From assembly GCF_001549985.1 (NCBI RefSeq), contig NZ_LROZ01000005.1, forward strand, positions 62,967 to 126,966: a DNA stretch of 64,000 nucleotides, written 5' to 3'. The DNA is from Myroides odoratus (GTDB lineage: Bacteria; Bacteroidota; Bacteroidia; Flavobacteriales; Flavobacteriaceae). The position numbers and the translations under genes were made by a program. Below, one piece after another: positions 1 to 8,365 of the stretch. The notes under the pieces are model-generated. The model was given only the letters and a program-made list of their open reading frames with translations. It did not search any database and was not told the DNA's origin. Position 1 is the first letter of the stretch; each line of letters opens with the position of its first letter.

Positions 1-222
1 ATAGCAGGCATTTTCGAAGAGCTGAATACGGCACAATTACCACTAGATCAATGTTCATTTGATGGAACAGATTTGCTGCAAATCCCTACTTATCAAGGGC
101 AAGTACTGGATTATCTTGGCTATATTGAAGGCTATGATTTTCAATTACATGCTGCAGATGCTATCGCTTTGTTCTATCAAAAAGACATTCAAAAAGCAGT
201 TATCTGTTTTTCCTACTCTTAA
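1..222 (+). CDS. C-terminal fragment of an unrecognised protein
   Basis: The reading frame is open from base 1 and stops with TAA at 220-222, leaving the last 73 residues of a gene that begins outside the window. The visible part is acidic to neutral with no membrane segment and no motif I recognise; it ends in AVICFSYS. It lies 30 nt upstream of the next gene on the same strand and may share its transcript. A different-frame ATG ORF over the same bases (59-322) runs into the next gene and is less credible. Confidence 0.55.
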   Translation: MAGIFEELNTAQLPLDQCSFDGTDLLQIPTYQGQVLDYLGYIEGYDFQLHAADAIALFYQKDIQKAVICFSYS

Positions 223-252
223 TACTTCATTTGATTATTTGAATTCTAACTT

Positions 253-1026
253 ATGCAAGAAAAACACATCGAATGCGCTATACATGGTCGACAATCCATG
301 GCTTTATTGTGTACGCATTTAGCACATAGTTTACACCACCGAACACCTGTTGGGTTCTTTGAATACGATGCTGAAGATACAGGAAGACCCGATGCGTGGT
401 GCAATACCTGTGAAGAGGCATGGAACCACACCCAAACAGAAGCAGATCGAGAACAATGGTTCATCAACTGTCAACACAAATTAGTTTGTGTTTCTTGTTG
501 GGATGAAGCCAAAGCACTAAACAAAAGTGCTTCCATCATCACATTCAATCTCTTGACTATAGCGGAAATGCAAACGATACTTGAACACGAGGAACATATC
601 AAACAAAATTTTCCTTCTGTTGTTTCTTTTCCATTTCCTGTCCTGTACAAAACTTTAGTGACCACTATTCCTACAGTAACCTTATCATCAGAAGCAATTT
701 TATATGGTTCAGTAGAAGCCTCACTTGAAAACAAAGCAAGTAATCATCCCTCCTATTGGATATTTGCAGGGAACGGACAAGGAGATCGTTGGCTAATGGA
801 TGAAAAAGGGCACGTCTTTTTCGGCGATCACGATGTATGCTCCATGCAGTTACACCCGTTAGATATTAGCTTTCAACAATGGTTACAGTTGGCTTTCTTA
901 ACCCAACAATTGGACGACTGGTATGAAGGTGAATACGAAATAAAACACATTCACTCTGCTTTCAATCACGCTTTAAACCAAATTCATCCTCAACTAGCAG
1001 CCAATTATCCTTTTGAAATTGAATAA
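253..1026 (+). CDS. Hypothetical protein with a Cys/His-rich N-terminus
   Basis: This is a 257-residue soluble protein that I do not recognise as a named family. The first 90 residues are rich in potential zinc ligands: ECAIHG near residue 8, CTHLAH near 20, CNTC near 52, and CQHKLVCVSC near 74-83, where CVSC is a classic CxxC. This suggests a small zinc-binding head. The remainder (about 100-257) is a mixed alpha/beta region with a run of aromatic residues (SYWIFAGNGQGDRWLMDE near 160) that recalls SMI1/KNR4-like immunity proteins, but I would not assign that family. It has no signal peptide. It sits between the partial gene and a lipoprotein on the same strand with gaps of 30 and 20 nt, so the three may form an operon. 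Confidence 0.6.
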   Translation: MQEKHIECAIHGRQSMALLCTHLAHSLHHRTPVGFFEYDAEDTGRPDAWCNTCEEAWNHTQTEADREQWFINCQHKLVCVSCWDEAKALNKSASIITFNLLTIAEMQTILEHEEHIKQNFPSVVSFPFPVLYKTLVTTIPTVTLSSEAILYGSVEASLENKASNHPSYWIFAGNGQGDRWLMDEKGHVFFGDHDVCSMQLHPLDISFQQWLQLAFLTQQLDDWYEGEYEIKHIHSAFNHALNQIHPQLAANYPFEIE

Positions 1027-1046
1027 CATCAAAAACAAACTATTTT

Positions 1047-1604
1047 ATGCATAAACCGCTATCCTTTCTTGCTGTTGCTAGCTTCTTAGCCTTTGCAAGT
1101 TGTCAAGATAAAAAAGAAGAACCAACAGCACCCGAAGTTACTTTTAGGGAAGAAGAAACAAATACTACAGAAAAAAAACAACCCGATTTTGTTTTATCCC
1201 CAGATCATCAAACCAACAGCATTATATTGGATATTGATGGAGATGGTCAGCCCGATCGCTTTGAAATTGTAAAATCGACCGTAGATGACCAATATGGAAT
1301 CACCGTAAAAAAAGGCAATGGTGCTTTTGACATTATTGGCCCCTTAGTAGGCGCTACCCATCGTGTACTACCAGAAGATATGGAAGATTTAATTTGGGCT
1401 CAAGATGTACATGTAGCGGATAAACATACCGTTATCTATGAAGTAACAGATGAAAATGGCGATTTGCGTTCGGAAGAAGATGTTCCTGAAGACGAAAAAA
1501 CGACACTTCCCTATGAAAGTTTACACTTAAGTGTACCTGAAAGTTGCGGAAGTGGATTATTATATTGGTTAGATGGCACTTACCATTGGCATCAAACAAG
1601 CTAA
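1047..1604 (+). CDS. Putative lipoprotein with a DxDxDG calcium-loop-like motif
   Basis: A 185-residue protein beginning with a lipoprotein signal: a basic start, a hydrophobic stretch and the lipobox FASC with the lipidated Cys at residue 19. A charged linker (KKEEP...EEETN) follows, as is usual for surface-tethered lipoproteins. Residues about 61-73 read LDIDGDGQPDRFE, matching the acidic ligand pattern of EF-hand or dockerin-like calcium loops (FG-GAP/VCBS-type proteins also carry it). The rest is unrecognised. It is 20 nt downstream of the preceding gene, and a bidirectional terminator starts right after its stop codon. Confidence 0.6.
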   Translation: MHKPLSFLAVASFLAFASCQDKKEEPTAPEVTFREEETNTTEKKQPDFVLSPDHQTNSIILDIDGDGQPDRFEIVKSTVDDQYGITVKKGNGAFDIIGPLVGATHRVLPEDMEDLIWAQDVHVADKHTVIYEVTDENGDLRSEEDVPEDEKTTLPYESLHLSVPESCGSGLLYWLDGTYHWHQTS

Positions 1605-1611
1605 GAGCAAA

Positions 1612-1635
1612 AGCGCTATTCGAGGGAATAGCGCT
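1612..1635. terminator. Shared hairpin terminator between convergent genes
   Basis: Perfect 9-bp stem AGCGCTATT/AATAGCGCT with a 6-nt loop, preceded by As and followed by a T-rich tract. It ends the lipoprotein gene on the plus strand and, read on the minus strand, the DUF695 gene. Confidence 0.75.
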
Positions 1636-1641
1636 TTATTT

Positions 1642-2730
1642 TTATCCTTTATAGCGTTCAAAAGATTGCCAATATTTATCTTTATAAATTGCATAATTTA
1701 CAGCAAAATCTTGTTTATACTGTTGCTTCATTCGATCAAGAACCCTTGCTGGTTCTCTAAAATCTTTACAACTAAAAAAGATATCTCGATTGCCATCTAC
1801 CGTTTCTCTTCCTATGTTTAAGTACCCTTGATCATCTGGTAAAACTTCAATTAATTCATCTTCAAATTGATTCAACAATTGATAGGTTGCCTCATCTGGG
1901 AAACCATTGTGATTAGCTGTAAACGCAATTTCTACACGAACAATCCAAGGATGTGAAGCCTTAGCATCCCAATCCAATAGTGTTCTATTAATCATTGCAA
2001 TTAATGGCATACCATTTTCTAACGTAGCTTCTAATCCCACATAAGAGTCATTTTCTGTATTATAGCGTGTACCTTCATACTTCTCAATAAACTCTTTCTC
2101 TCGCCAGATCAAGTAATCCTTGAGTTTCAAAATGGAAATTAATTCGCCTTCTGCTTGATCAGGTCCCACAACCTTCAAACTATCTATAGCTGTAATCGCA
2201 TTTAATTCCCCTAAGAAGTTATCTAAAAAGATATAGATTCCATTTGCAATAACGGATTTATCACTTTCTACAAAATCGTCATATACAATAACCAAATCTA
2301 CCTCATCTGGATACTGAGGATGTTCAATAGCATAGAAATTGATTTTCTCTTTTGAAAATTCGTAGTTATTCATTCGAATATTAAAGCGATTAATATCCGC
2401 TACAGGTTTTAATGCTGTAAACTTCCAATGAGGTAATTGAGGGGCCGCTTGTACGAGATCTTCAATAAAAGCAACATTTTTCACCATTCCATCTGGTGTA
2501 AAGATTAATTCTGCTACTTCTTCATTCATCATACCAGAAAGAAAGTAGACGCCTTCTCTTAATTCTTGTAATTTAGGAGCTAGACGATCAAAGAACTGCT
2601 CTTCAATAGCATCACGCCCTTGAACCACTTTAAAAAACGTTTGTTCATTTTCCTGAAACCATTGCCAAAAATCGGCGATGGTGTGAATAGGATTTTCTTT
2701 TTTAGCAAAAATATTTTTTAATATACTCAT
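1642..2730 (-). CDS. DUF695 domain-containing protein
   Basis: A 362-residue cytoplasmic protein of unknown function. The C-terminal third (about 235-355) has the layout of DUF695: an acidic helix (LLNQFEDELIEVLPDD) followed by YLNIGRETVDGNRDIFFSCKD, where a strand, GR and aromatic residues recur in the family. The N-terminal half contains another conserved-looking region (FWQWFQENEQTFFKVV; NEEVAELIFTPDG) found in Bacteroidota homologues as I recall them. There is no signal peptide and no catalytic motif. It is transcribed downstream of the GRAM-like membrane protein, 44 nt away. Confidence 0.6.
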   Translation of the reverse strand: MSILKNIFAKKENPIHTIADFWQWFQENEQTFFKVVQGRDAIEEQFFDRLAPKLQELREGVYFLSGMMNEEVAELIFTPDGMVKNVAFIEDLVQAAPQLPHWKFTALKPVADINRFNIRMNNYEFSKEKINFYAIEHPQYPDEVDLVIVYDDFVESDKSVIANGIYIFLDNFLGELNAITAIDSLKVVGPDQAEGELISILKLKDYLIWREKEFIEKYEGTRYNTENDSYVGLEATLENGMPLIAMINRTLLDWDAKASHPWIVRVEIAFTANHNGFPDEATYQLLNQFEDELIEVLPDDQGYLNIGRETVDGNRDIFFSCKDFREPARVLDRMKQQYKQDFAVNYAIYKDKYWQSFERYKG

Positions 2731-2774
2731 GTAAATCGTATTATTAAACCTTAATTATACTAATCAAGGTGTTG

Positions 2775-3305
2775 TTAGGATTCAATTTTAATTTGGATCG
2801 CTTGAAGCCACACTTGTGGTTGGTTCACGATTACCTTATATTCCATTTTTCCTTTCGTCTGAATCAGAAGCCCATGATTAAATAAACCTAAAAATGTATA
2901 GTACTGCACACGTTCGATATTTACCCAATCAATTCCCCATGGACTCGATACAAATCCTTTGGCATTAGGTTCAAAGATCAATTGTTTATCTGTAGCATAT
3001 AGCATTCCTACAACCGTTGATTTTTGAATCCGTTGATGTGCTGCTCCATAAAAAGCGAGAGATGAATCTCTTACTAAATCAGTCGGTTGCTCTTCTTTCT
3101 TCCCTTTTAATTTAAAAGATATGAAGTACCAACATCCACTAAAGAAAATAGTTTGAAAAAGGAGTTGTCCTACCTGAATAGGTTCGTCGCATACTAATCG
3201 GAATAGACCATGAGCAAGAGCATAGCTCAATCCCGCTAGTAGGCTAACAAAAACTTGATATTTAGGTGCTAAAACAACCGTATTTCCGCCAATTTTTATA
3301 TTCAT
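2775..3305 (-). CDS. Membrane protein with a GRAM/PH-like domain
   Basis: A 176-residue protein with two hydrophobic segments near residues 16-36 and 46-64 (the second has a GCWYFISF core), joined to a C-terminal domain of about 90 residues. That domain has the strand-rich pattern of bacterial PH/GRAM domains: a conserved 'GMLYATDKQLIFEP' strand pair, then 'WVNIERVQYY' and 'GLLIQTK', ending in an amphipathic helix. Such domains bind lipids or proteins at the inner membrane, but no ligand can be read from the sequence. It lies between the DedA and DUF695 genes on the same strand. Confidence 0.55.
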   Translation of the reverse strand: MNIKIGGNTVVLAPKYQVFVSLLAGLSYALAHGLFRLVCDEPIQVGQLLFQTIFFSGCWYFISFKLKGKKEEQPTDLVRDSSLAFYGAAHQRIQKSTVVGMLYATDKQLIFEPNAKGFVSSPWGIDWVNIERVQYYTFLGLFNHGLLIQTKGKMEYKVIVNQPQVWLQAIQIKIES

Positions 3306-3354
3306 ATCGTCTATGTAATAAAGATACTATAAATATCAGAGTAGCGAAATACTC

Positions 3355-3996
3355 TTATTTCTGTTTTTTTATTTTAGCTTTAATAAATTCGAAAATAATA
3401 GGTAAAATAGAAATAAAGATAATGAGTAAGGCTATTTTTGAAAAGTTATCTTTAACGATAGGTAAATTTCCTAAGAAATATCCTGCCAAAGTTAATCCCA
3501 CTACCCAGACAATACCACCAATCACATTATACGTCATGAATATGCTGTAACGCATACTTCCCACGCCAGCAACAAAAGGAGCTAAGGTGCGAACAATAGG
3601 AATAAATCGCGCAATTACAATCGTACGCTCTCCATATTTTTCATAAAAAGCATGGGTTTTATCTAAGTGTTCTTGTTTAATTACCTGCTTGCCAAATAAG
3701 CGAATATGGGTCATACGCATTCCGACTTTTCTTCCAATGTAGTAGTTGAGTGAATCACCTGAAATGGCGGCAATCAAAAGCAATACAATAGCCACAGTAA
3801 TATCTAATTCTGATGATTGAGCCACGAGCATTCCCGTAGCAAAAAGCAAGGAATCACCCGGTAAAAAAGGCATAATGACCAAGCCCGTTTCCACAAAAAT
3901 GATTAAAAATAAAATGGCGTAAATCCAAGCTCCGTAGCTCTCGATTAACGTGTGTAAGTACTGGTCAATGTGAAAGATAAAATCTAGTAACTCCAT
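3355..3996 (-). CDS. DedA family membrane protein
   Basis: An integral inner-membrane protein of 213 residues in the DedA/VTT (SNARE-associated) family, whose members act as undecaprenyl-phosphate or phospholipid scramblases and affect envelope homeostasis. The family signatures are visible: FVETGLVIMPFLPGDSLLF near the N-terminus (E and PGDS are conserved), GRKVGMR in the middle, and RFIPIVRTLAPFVAGVG with the conserved arginines. Four to five hydrophobic segments are evident. A longer reading from 4041 would need a GTG start; the ATG at 3996 gives the usual family length and N-terminus, so I chose it. Confidence 0.85.
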   Translation of the reverse strand: MELLDFIFHIDQYLHTLIESYGAWIYAILFLIIFVETGLVIMPFLPGDSLLFATGMLVAQSSELDITVAIVLLLIAAISGDSLNYYIGRKVGMRMTHIRLFGKQVIKQEHLDKTHAFYEKYGERTIVIARFIPIVRTLAPFVAGVGSMRYSIFMTYNVIGGIVWVVGLTLAGYFLGNLPIVKDNFSKIALLIIFISILPIIFEFIKAKIKKQK

Positions 3997-4424
3997 ATGT
4001 GCTATAAGTGAGTGTAAATTGAACGATTTAGTTTGTCTCACAAAGATGTAAAGATTATTCTAATTTGAAAGAAAAAAATTGCGTATTTACCTCTTCTATA
4101 TTTTAATTCCTTTTAATTGATTATTTACTTAAACATCAAGTCGATACTAAAATAAAATTACTTAAAATAGTATAAAATTTAATCATATATTTAAACAAAA
4201 TCAGCTTTTAATCTGAGGTATTATAAAAAAATCGTGTTCTTTATTTCTGTAACACCTTTGTTTTTCAGTACAATGGAGAAAAAAGCATAGAAACTACTTG
4301 CACTGTCCTACAACTTAATGTTTTTACAGCATCTAATCTTCATTCGGTTCATCCCCTCTTTTTGATCTAAATTCTCTATCTTCATTACTTCAAGCTTATT
4401 CAGTTCAACAATAAAATACTACGT
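3997..4424. other. Gene-free AT-rich spacer
   Basis: About 430 bp between divergent genes, very AT-rich with scattered homopolymers. I see no long inverted repeat, no RNA gene and no exact TAnnTTTG element in a convincing position. It presumably holds the promoters of the DedA gene and of the small membrane protein at 4425. Confidence 0.4.
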
Positions 4425-4619
4425 ATGCATCCATTCATCTGGCAATTATTCATTCTCAGTCTACTTGTTTTTATTCTATACAGTTTATACCAAGTAGCCC
4501 AATCTGACAATTCTTGGGATCGAAAAATAATTTATTGTGTACTAATTTTAGTTTTCCCTTTATTCGGTAGTTTCGTTTATTTCTTTATGAATCGAACGAC
4601 CTCTAGGAATAATAAGTAG
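4425..4619 (+). CDS. Small PLDc_N-like membrane protein
   Basis: A 64-residue protein with two transmembrane helices (about 7-26 and 35-55) and a short polar tail. The second half, with a 'WDRKIIYCVLILVFPLFG' core, matches the pattern of the PLD-nuclease N-terminal domain: a tryptophan, a short polar turn, then a hydrophobic helix with P..G. In Bacteroidota this often occurs as a stand-alone peptide. Its function is unknown. It has no close partner; the nearest downstream ORF is about 100 bp away. Confidence 0.55.
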   Translation: MHPFIWQLFILSLLVFILYSLYQVAQSDNSWDRKIIYCVLILVFPLFGSFVYFFMNRTTSRNNK

Positions 4620-4716
4620 TTCTAAGACTACATCACTATTTTTTTTATATCAATAGGTTTGATAAAAAAAATTAAATATTTTTATATACTCAATAGTAGA
4701 TTAAATCGAAACTATT

Positions 4717-4959
4717 ATGCTGTCATACTTGCTCGTACATACAACCCTAGGAACACCCCTCGCTTCATTACAGACCATTACGGTTATGTTACACCTCTGC
4801 TTTTGGGTTGCATTTTTGATTATTTTCCTGCGTTTCTGCCGAGATTACTTCATTTACAAGCACCGTTTTCAGCAGGCCTTCCAAAGACGGAAAGCACCTT
4901 TACTTGTACTAGCCATCGTATATGCTGTAACGATGATTACCATTTATTTTTTATGGTAA
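4717..4959 (+). CDS. Small hydrophobic membrane protein, unknown
   Basis: An 80-residue ORF with two strongly hydrophobic helices (about 20-40 and 60-80) separated by a basic loop (FCRDYFIYKHRFQQAFQRRK). This is consistent with a small two-helix inner-membrane protein with the loop in the cytoplasm. No family was recognised. It overlaps a 101-residue ORF in another frame (4659-4964) that lacks a coherent membrane pattern, so I prefer this frame. A strong terminator follows at 5030. Confidence 0.4.
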   Translation: MLSYLLVHTTLGTPLASLQTITVMLHLCFWVAFLIIFLRFCRDYFIYKHRFQQAFQRRKAPLLVLAIVYAVTMITIYFLW

Positions 4960-5029
4960 AGTGACACAGAATGAAATAAGTATATTTTTTGCTTTGATAA
5001 AAAAGAATCCAAAAAAATAAAATAAAAAA

Positions 5030-5050
5030 AGGAAGGCTATCAGCCTTCCT
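5030..5050. terminator. Hairpin terminator
   Basis: 9-bp stem AGGAAGGCT/AGCCTTCCT with a 3-nt loop, A-run before and T-rich run after. It closes the small membrane-protein genes. Confidence 0.75.
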
Positions 5051-5223
5051 TTCTATTTTTTAGTATTATTTACGCCCTAATGTTATGTGAGATTCTGTTG
5101 GTGTACATCTTGTTAAATGGGAAAAAGCGTTTTTTGTTGATTTGCTTTTTTGTTCGTTGTTAGATTTTCTGTTAATAGAAAATGCTAACCAAAAACTATA
5201 ACCTGTAAACCATTCACCACCAC

Positions 5224-5859
5224 CTAATCTTCGTCTTCTTCGTAAAAATCAAGCCATTCTACATCTTCTGCCATGGTTTTATCCACAAACATATCTAGAG
5301 CTTCTACGTAATCTTTCCCCAAGTAGATGCGTTGTGTTTTTCCAATACTTTCTGATAAACGATATAAACGCGGTTCGTGTCTGTTTCTCAATTGTTGATC
5401 CACGTCATCAATAATGTACATTTTCAATTGATTCACATCAAATCCAGCACCGCTAAACATTAAGTTTAATCGTTCTGCCGTTCCAATCAAAATATCGTTT
5501 CCTAATGACATTTGGTTTTTGTCATCATCTAAATCGGTATAATCGTGAACGCCATATACTCGGATATTCATTTTATCGCCAATGCGATCAAACTCCTCCA
5601 TTAAGCGTTCTACTTCAAATTTATCTTTCACAACAATCAAAACACGTGTAGAGATCATATCATCCACAGGTGCTTCTACACGTTGTAAAGCAGCAATAAT
5701 TAATGCTGTTGTTTTCCCCTCTTCTTGAGGTGCAATCAAAACAAAATCCTGTCCACTTTTAATACGTCCAAAAGTAGCTTTTTGTAATATAGTTGGTTCT
5801 TCAAATCCTAATTGACTCAAATTGTTCTGTAGAACCGGGTGTATTTTTTTTAATTTCAT
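5224..5859 (-). CDS. Single-domain DEAD-box-like protein with eroded motifs
   Basis: A 211-residue protein that resembles only the first RecA-like domain of a DEAD-box RNA helicase. Motifs occur in the right order but degenerate: Q-motif-like GFEEPTILQ (residues about 19-27), a Walker A variant APQEEGKTTA in place of AxTGxGKT, STRVLIVV at the motif Ia position, GTAERL at the TPGRL position, and DDVD instead of DEAD. No second RecA domain follows; the protein ends in an acidic tail (FYEEDED). ATP hydrolysis and unwinding are therefore doubtful, and a regulatory or RNA-binding role is possible. The ATG at 5859 lies 1 nt after the upstream stop codon (the other start, TTG at 5874, would overlap it), implying translational coupling with the response regulator. 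Confidence 0.65.
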   Translation of the reverse strand: MKLKKIHPVLQNNLSQLGFEEPTILQKATFGRIKSGQDFVLIAPQEEGKTTALIIAALQRVEAPVDDMISTRVLIVVKDKFEVERLMEEFDRIGDKMNIRVYGVHDYTDLDDDKNQMSLGNDILIGTAERLNLMFSGAGFDVNQLKMYIIDDVDQQLRNRHEPRLYRLSESIGKTQRIYLGKDYVEALDMFVDKTMAEDVEWLDFYEEDED

Positions 5860-5860
5860 A

Positions 5861-7033
5861 TTATTTTGTAGCAAATAGCTTTACATCTTCTAATGTTACT
5901 TCGTTTCCTCCTAAGATAATTAGTCGTTCAATGACATTGCGCAACTCTCGTATATTCCCACTCCAATCATACTGCTGCAGTAGGGTTATAGCTTCCGCAG
6001 TGAATTTCTTAGGGGCTGTTCCTTGTTCAGCAGCAATTTGTTTGACAAAGTGTTCCAGCAACAAAGGTATGTCATCTCTGCGGTCATTCAAAGCAGGTAC
6101 TTTAATTAAGATAACCGCTAGTCGATGGTATAAATCTTCTCTAAAGCGTCCTTCTTCAATTTCCTTGCGCAAATCTTTATTGGTTGCGGCTAATACGCGA
6201 ACATCTATTTTTTGATCTTTCTCTGCTCCAACACGTGTAATTACATTTTCTTGTAAAGCACGTAATACCTTTGCTTGAGCAGGCAGGCTCATATCTCCAA
6301 TTTCATCTAAGAAAATAGTTCCTTTATCTGCTAATTCAAACTTTCCAGGTCGATCCTTAACTGCTGAAGTAAAAGCACCTTTCACGTGGCCAAATAATTC
6401 ACTTTCGATTAATTCTGCCGGAATAGCTGCACAATTCACTTCAATCAATGGTTTTACTGATCGTGGACTTTGGGCGTGAATCTGATGCGCTACTAATTCC
6501 TTTCCTGTCCCATTAGGTCCCGTAATTAATACACGAGCTTCAGTCGGTGCCACTTTCTCTATCATCGCTGTAATCTGCTCAATAGACTCACTTTTTCCGA
6601 TAATCTCGTATTTCTTTGAAACTTTTTTCTTCAAAATGGTATTTTCAACTACCAAATGACTCTTATCTAGAGCATTGCGAACGGTAGTCAAAAGACGATT
6701 CAAATCTGGTGGTTTTGAGATATAATCGAAAGCTCCTAATTTCATTGTATTGATGGCTGTTTCCAAATCACCATGTCCTGAAATCATCACGAAAACTGTC
6801 TCTGGTTTAATTTTCTTAGCCTCTACCAAAAGTTCATCTCCACTCATTTTAGGCATCTTGATATCAGAAATAACCAAGTCGTAATCTTCTTGAGCAATCA
6901 TTTTCAACCCTTCTTCACCATCTGCCGCTGCATCTACTTTATAAGAGGGAGATTCATCTTCTAATATACGAGTTAGAACGCGGCGTATCGCAGCTTCATC
7001 CTCTACAATTAATATTCTAGATTCTTTACTCAT
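5861..7033 (-). CDS. Sigma-54-activator-type response regulator lacking the Fis HTH
   Basis: A 390-residue NtrC-family protein. Residues 1-120 are a receiver domain with acidic pocket VEDE, phosphoacceptor Asp57 in VISDIKMPKMSG, and the conserved Lys in YISKPP. Residues about 142-370 are the AAA+ sigma-54 interaction module: Walker A GPNGTGKE, the GAFTSA loop that contacts sigma-54, and Walker B TIFLDEIGD. The protein ends only about 20 residues after the AAA+ module (LEDVKLFATK), so the usual C-terminal Fis-type helix-turn-helix is missing; most relatives are 440-480 residues. It may act without direct DNA binding. It follows the ABC permease gene by 25 nt and precedes the DEAD-like gene by 1 nt. 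No sensor kinase is adjacent. Confidence 0.85.
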   Translation of the reverse strand: MSKESRILIVEDEAAIRRVLTRILEDESPSYKVDAAADGEEGLKMIAQEDYDLVISDIKMPKMSGDELLVEAKKIKPETVFVMISGHGDLETAINTMKLGAFDYISKPPDLNRLLTTVRNALDKSHLVVENTILKKKVSKKYEIIGKSESIEQITAMIEKVAPTEARVLITGPNGTGKELVAHQIHAQSPRSVKPLIEVNCAAIPAELIESELFGHVKGAFTSAVKDRPGKFELADKGTIFLDEIGDMSLPAQAKVLRALQENVITRVGAEKDQKIDVRVLAATNKDLRKEIEEGRFREDLYHRLAVILIKVPALNDRRDDIPLLLEHFVKQIAAEQGTAPKKFTAEAITLLQQYDWSGNIRELRNVIERLIILGGNEVTLEDVKLFATK

Positions 7034-7058
7034 AATCTTTTTATTTTAGCACCTCAGC

Positions 7059-8363
7059 TTAATATTTTAACCACTTATACAGTTCTTTCCAAGAGGGGCG
7101 TTTCCCATACATCAAGATACCAATTCGATATATTTTTGCAGCCAACCATACTGTCAAGATAAAAGTTGCAAACAATAATACGATAGATAAAATAATTTGC
7201 CAAATAGGAACTCCAAAAGGAATACGCATTAGCATTACAATTGGAGAAGTAAACGGAATCATTGAAAATACCGTAGCTACTGTTCCATGAGGATCTTTTA
7301 TAACCGTAAAGAAACCGATATAAACCCCTAACATCAAGGGCAACATCACAGGGAATAAAAACTGTTGTGTATCTGTTTCATTATCTACAGCAGCACCAAT
7401 AGCAGCATATAATGAGCTATAAAGGAAATACCCTCCAATAAAGAAGATGATAAAATAGACAAACCAAGACAATAAAGGCAAACTCATAATTTCTGTCATG
7501 TAGCTCTGTATATTACTCATTACACCTGGATCCATCGTTGCTGCAACTTGAGCAGCTTCCATATTTGCAGCTCCTGCATTTAATCCAAAAACAGAAGTAG
7601 CCACAAGCATCAGAATCCCTCCAACTACTCCCCAAATTAAGAACTGTAGTAAACCAGCCATAGAAGTACCGATGATTTTTCCCATCATCAATTGAAAAGG
7701 TTTCACAGAAGAAATAATCACCTCGATAATTCGATTCGTTTTTTCTTCAATCACAGAGCGCATCACCATATTTCCATAAATGATAATAAACATCATGATG
7801 CAGTATCCAAATAAAGATCCTATGAATATTTTAATTTCATTCAGTCCTTTCACCGTTTGTTCTCCAGAAGCTTTTTCCAAATGTAAATTTACTTCGGCTT
7901 GATTTTCTTTGATAACCTGAGGGTCAATTCCTTTGGCAATCAAATTTAAACTCGACACTTTATTTTCAATTGTCGATTCAATTTTACTGATAAATGCTAT
8001 ACCTGGGCTCTCATTGGAAATATAATAAATTGACTTTTCGTATGCCGTAATTTGCTCTTGCTTAGGAATGTACAACAAGCCATCGTATTTTTCTGCCAAG
8101 ACGCTATCTTTTAAAATAGCGATAGGTACAGCGGATAAATTTTGGTATTCATATTCTTCTGAATTCTCAAAATCTCCACTAAAGATGCCACTTTCATCGT
8201 GAATAGCAATTACTTTGGTTGTGGACTTCATTGTACTTAAATATCCAATAAGCACAGCAATAGCTACGAAAAAAAGAGGAGCTAAAAAAGTCATGACAAT
8301 AAAAGCTTTATTACGAGCTTTAGCGATAAATTCTCTTTTTATAATTAATTTTAAAACACCCAT
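7059..8363 (-). CDS. ABC-2 type transporter permease (NatB-like)
   Basis: A 434-residue permease of an ABC-2 exporter. One helix near residues 20-42 is followed by a large extracytoplasmic domain (about 45-175) and then five or six membrane helices in the C-terminal half, the topology of NatB/ABC2_membrane_3 proteins. The cytoplasmic N-terminus 'IIKREFIAKARNKAF' is typical of the family. Its stop codon is upstream of the response regulator gene, and the ATPase gene ends 2 nt before its start, so the two subunits are co-translated. The substrate is unknown; NatAB relatives export Na+ or other small solutes, which I do not claim here. Confidence 0.85.
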   Translation of the reverse strand: MGVLKLIIKREFIAKARNKAFIVMTFLAPLFFVAIAVLIGYLSTMKSTTKVIAIHDESGIFSGDFENSEEYEYQNLSAVPIAILKDSVLAEKYDGLLYIPKQEQITAYEKSIYYISNESPGIAFISKIESTIENKVSSLNLIAKGIDPQVIKENQAEVNLHLEKASGEQTVKGLNEIKIFIGSLFGYCIMMFIIIYGNMVMRSVIEEKTNRIIEVIISSVKPFQLMMGKIIGTSMAGLLQFLIWGVVGGILMLVATSVFGLNAGAANMEAAQVAATMDPGVMSNIQSYMTEIMSLPLLSWFVYFIIFFIGGYFLYSSLYAAIGAAVDNETDTQQFLFPVMLPLMLGVYIGFFTVIKDPHGTVATVFSMIPFTSPIVMLMRIPFGVPIWQIILSIVLLFATFILTVWLAAKIYRIGILMYGKRPSWKELYKWLKY

Positions 8364-8365
8364 AG

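Noticed and set aside
4659..4964. 101-residue ORF overlapping the 80-residue membrane protein
   Set aside because: Different frame; the shorter frame has two clear membrane helices and a basic loop, this one has none.
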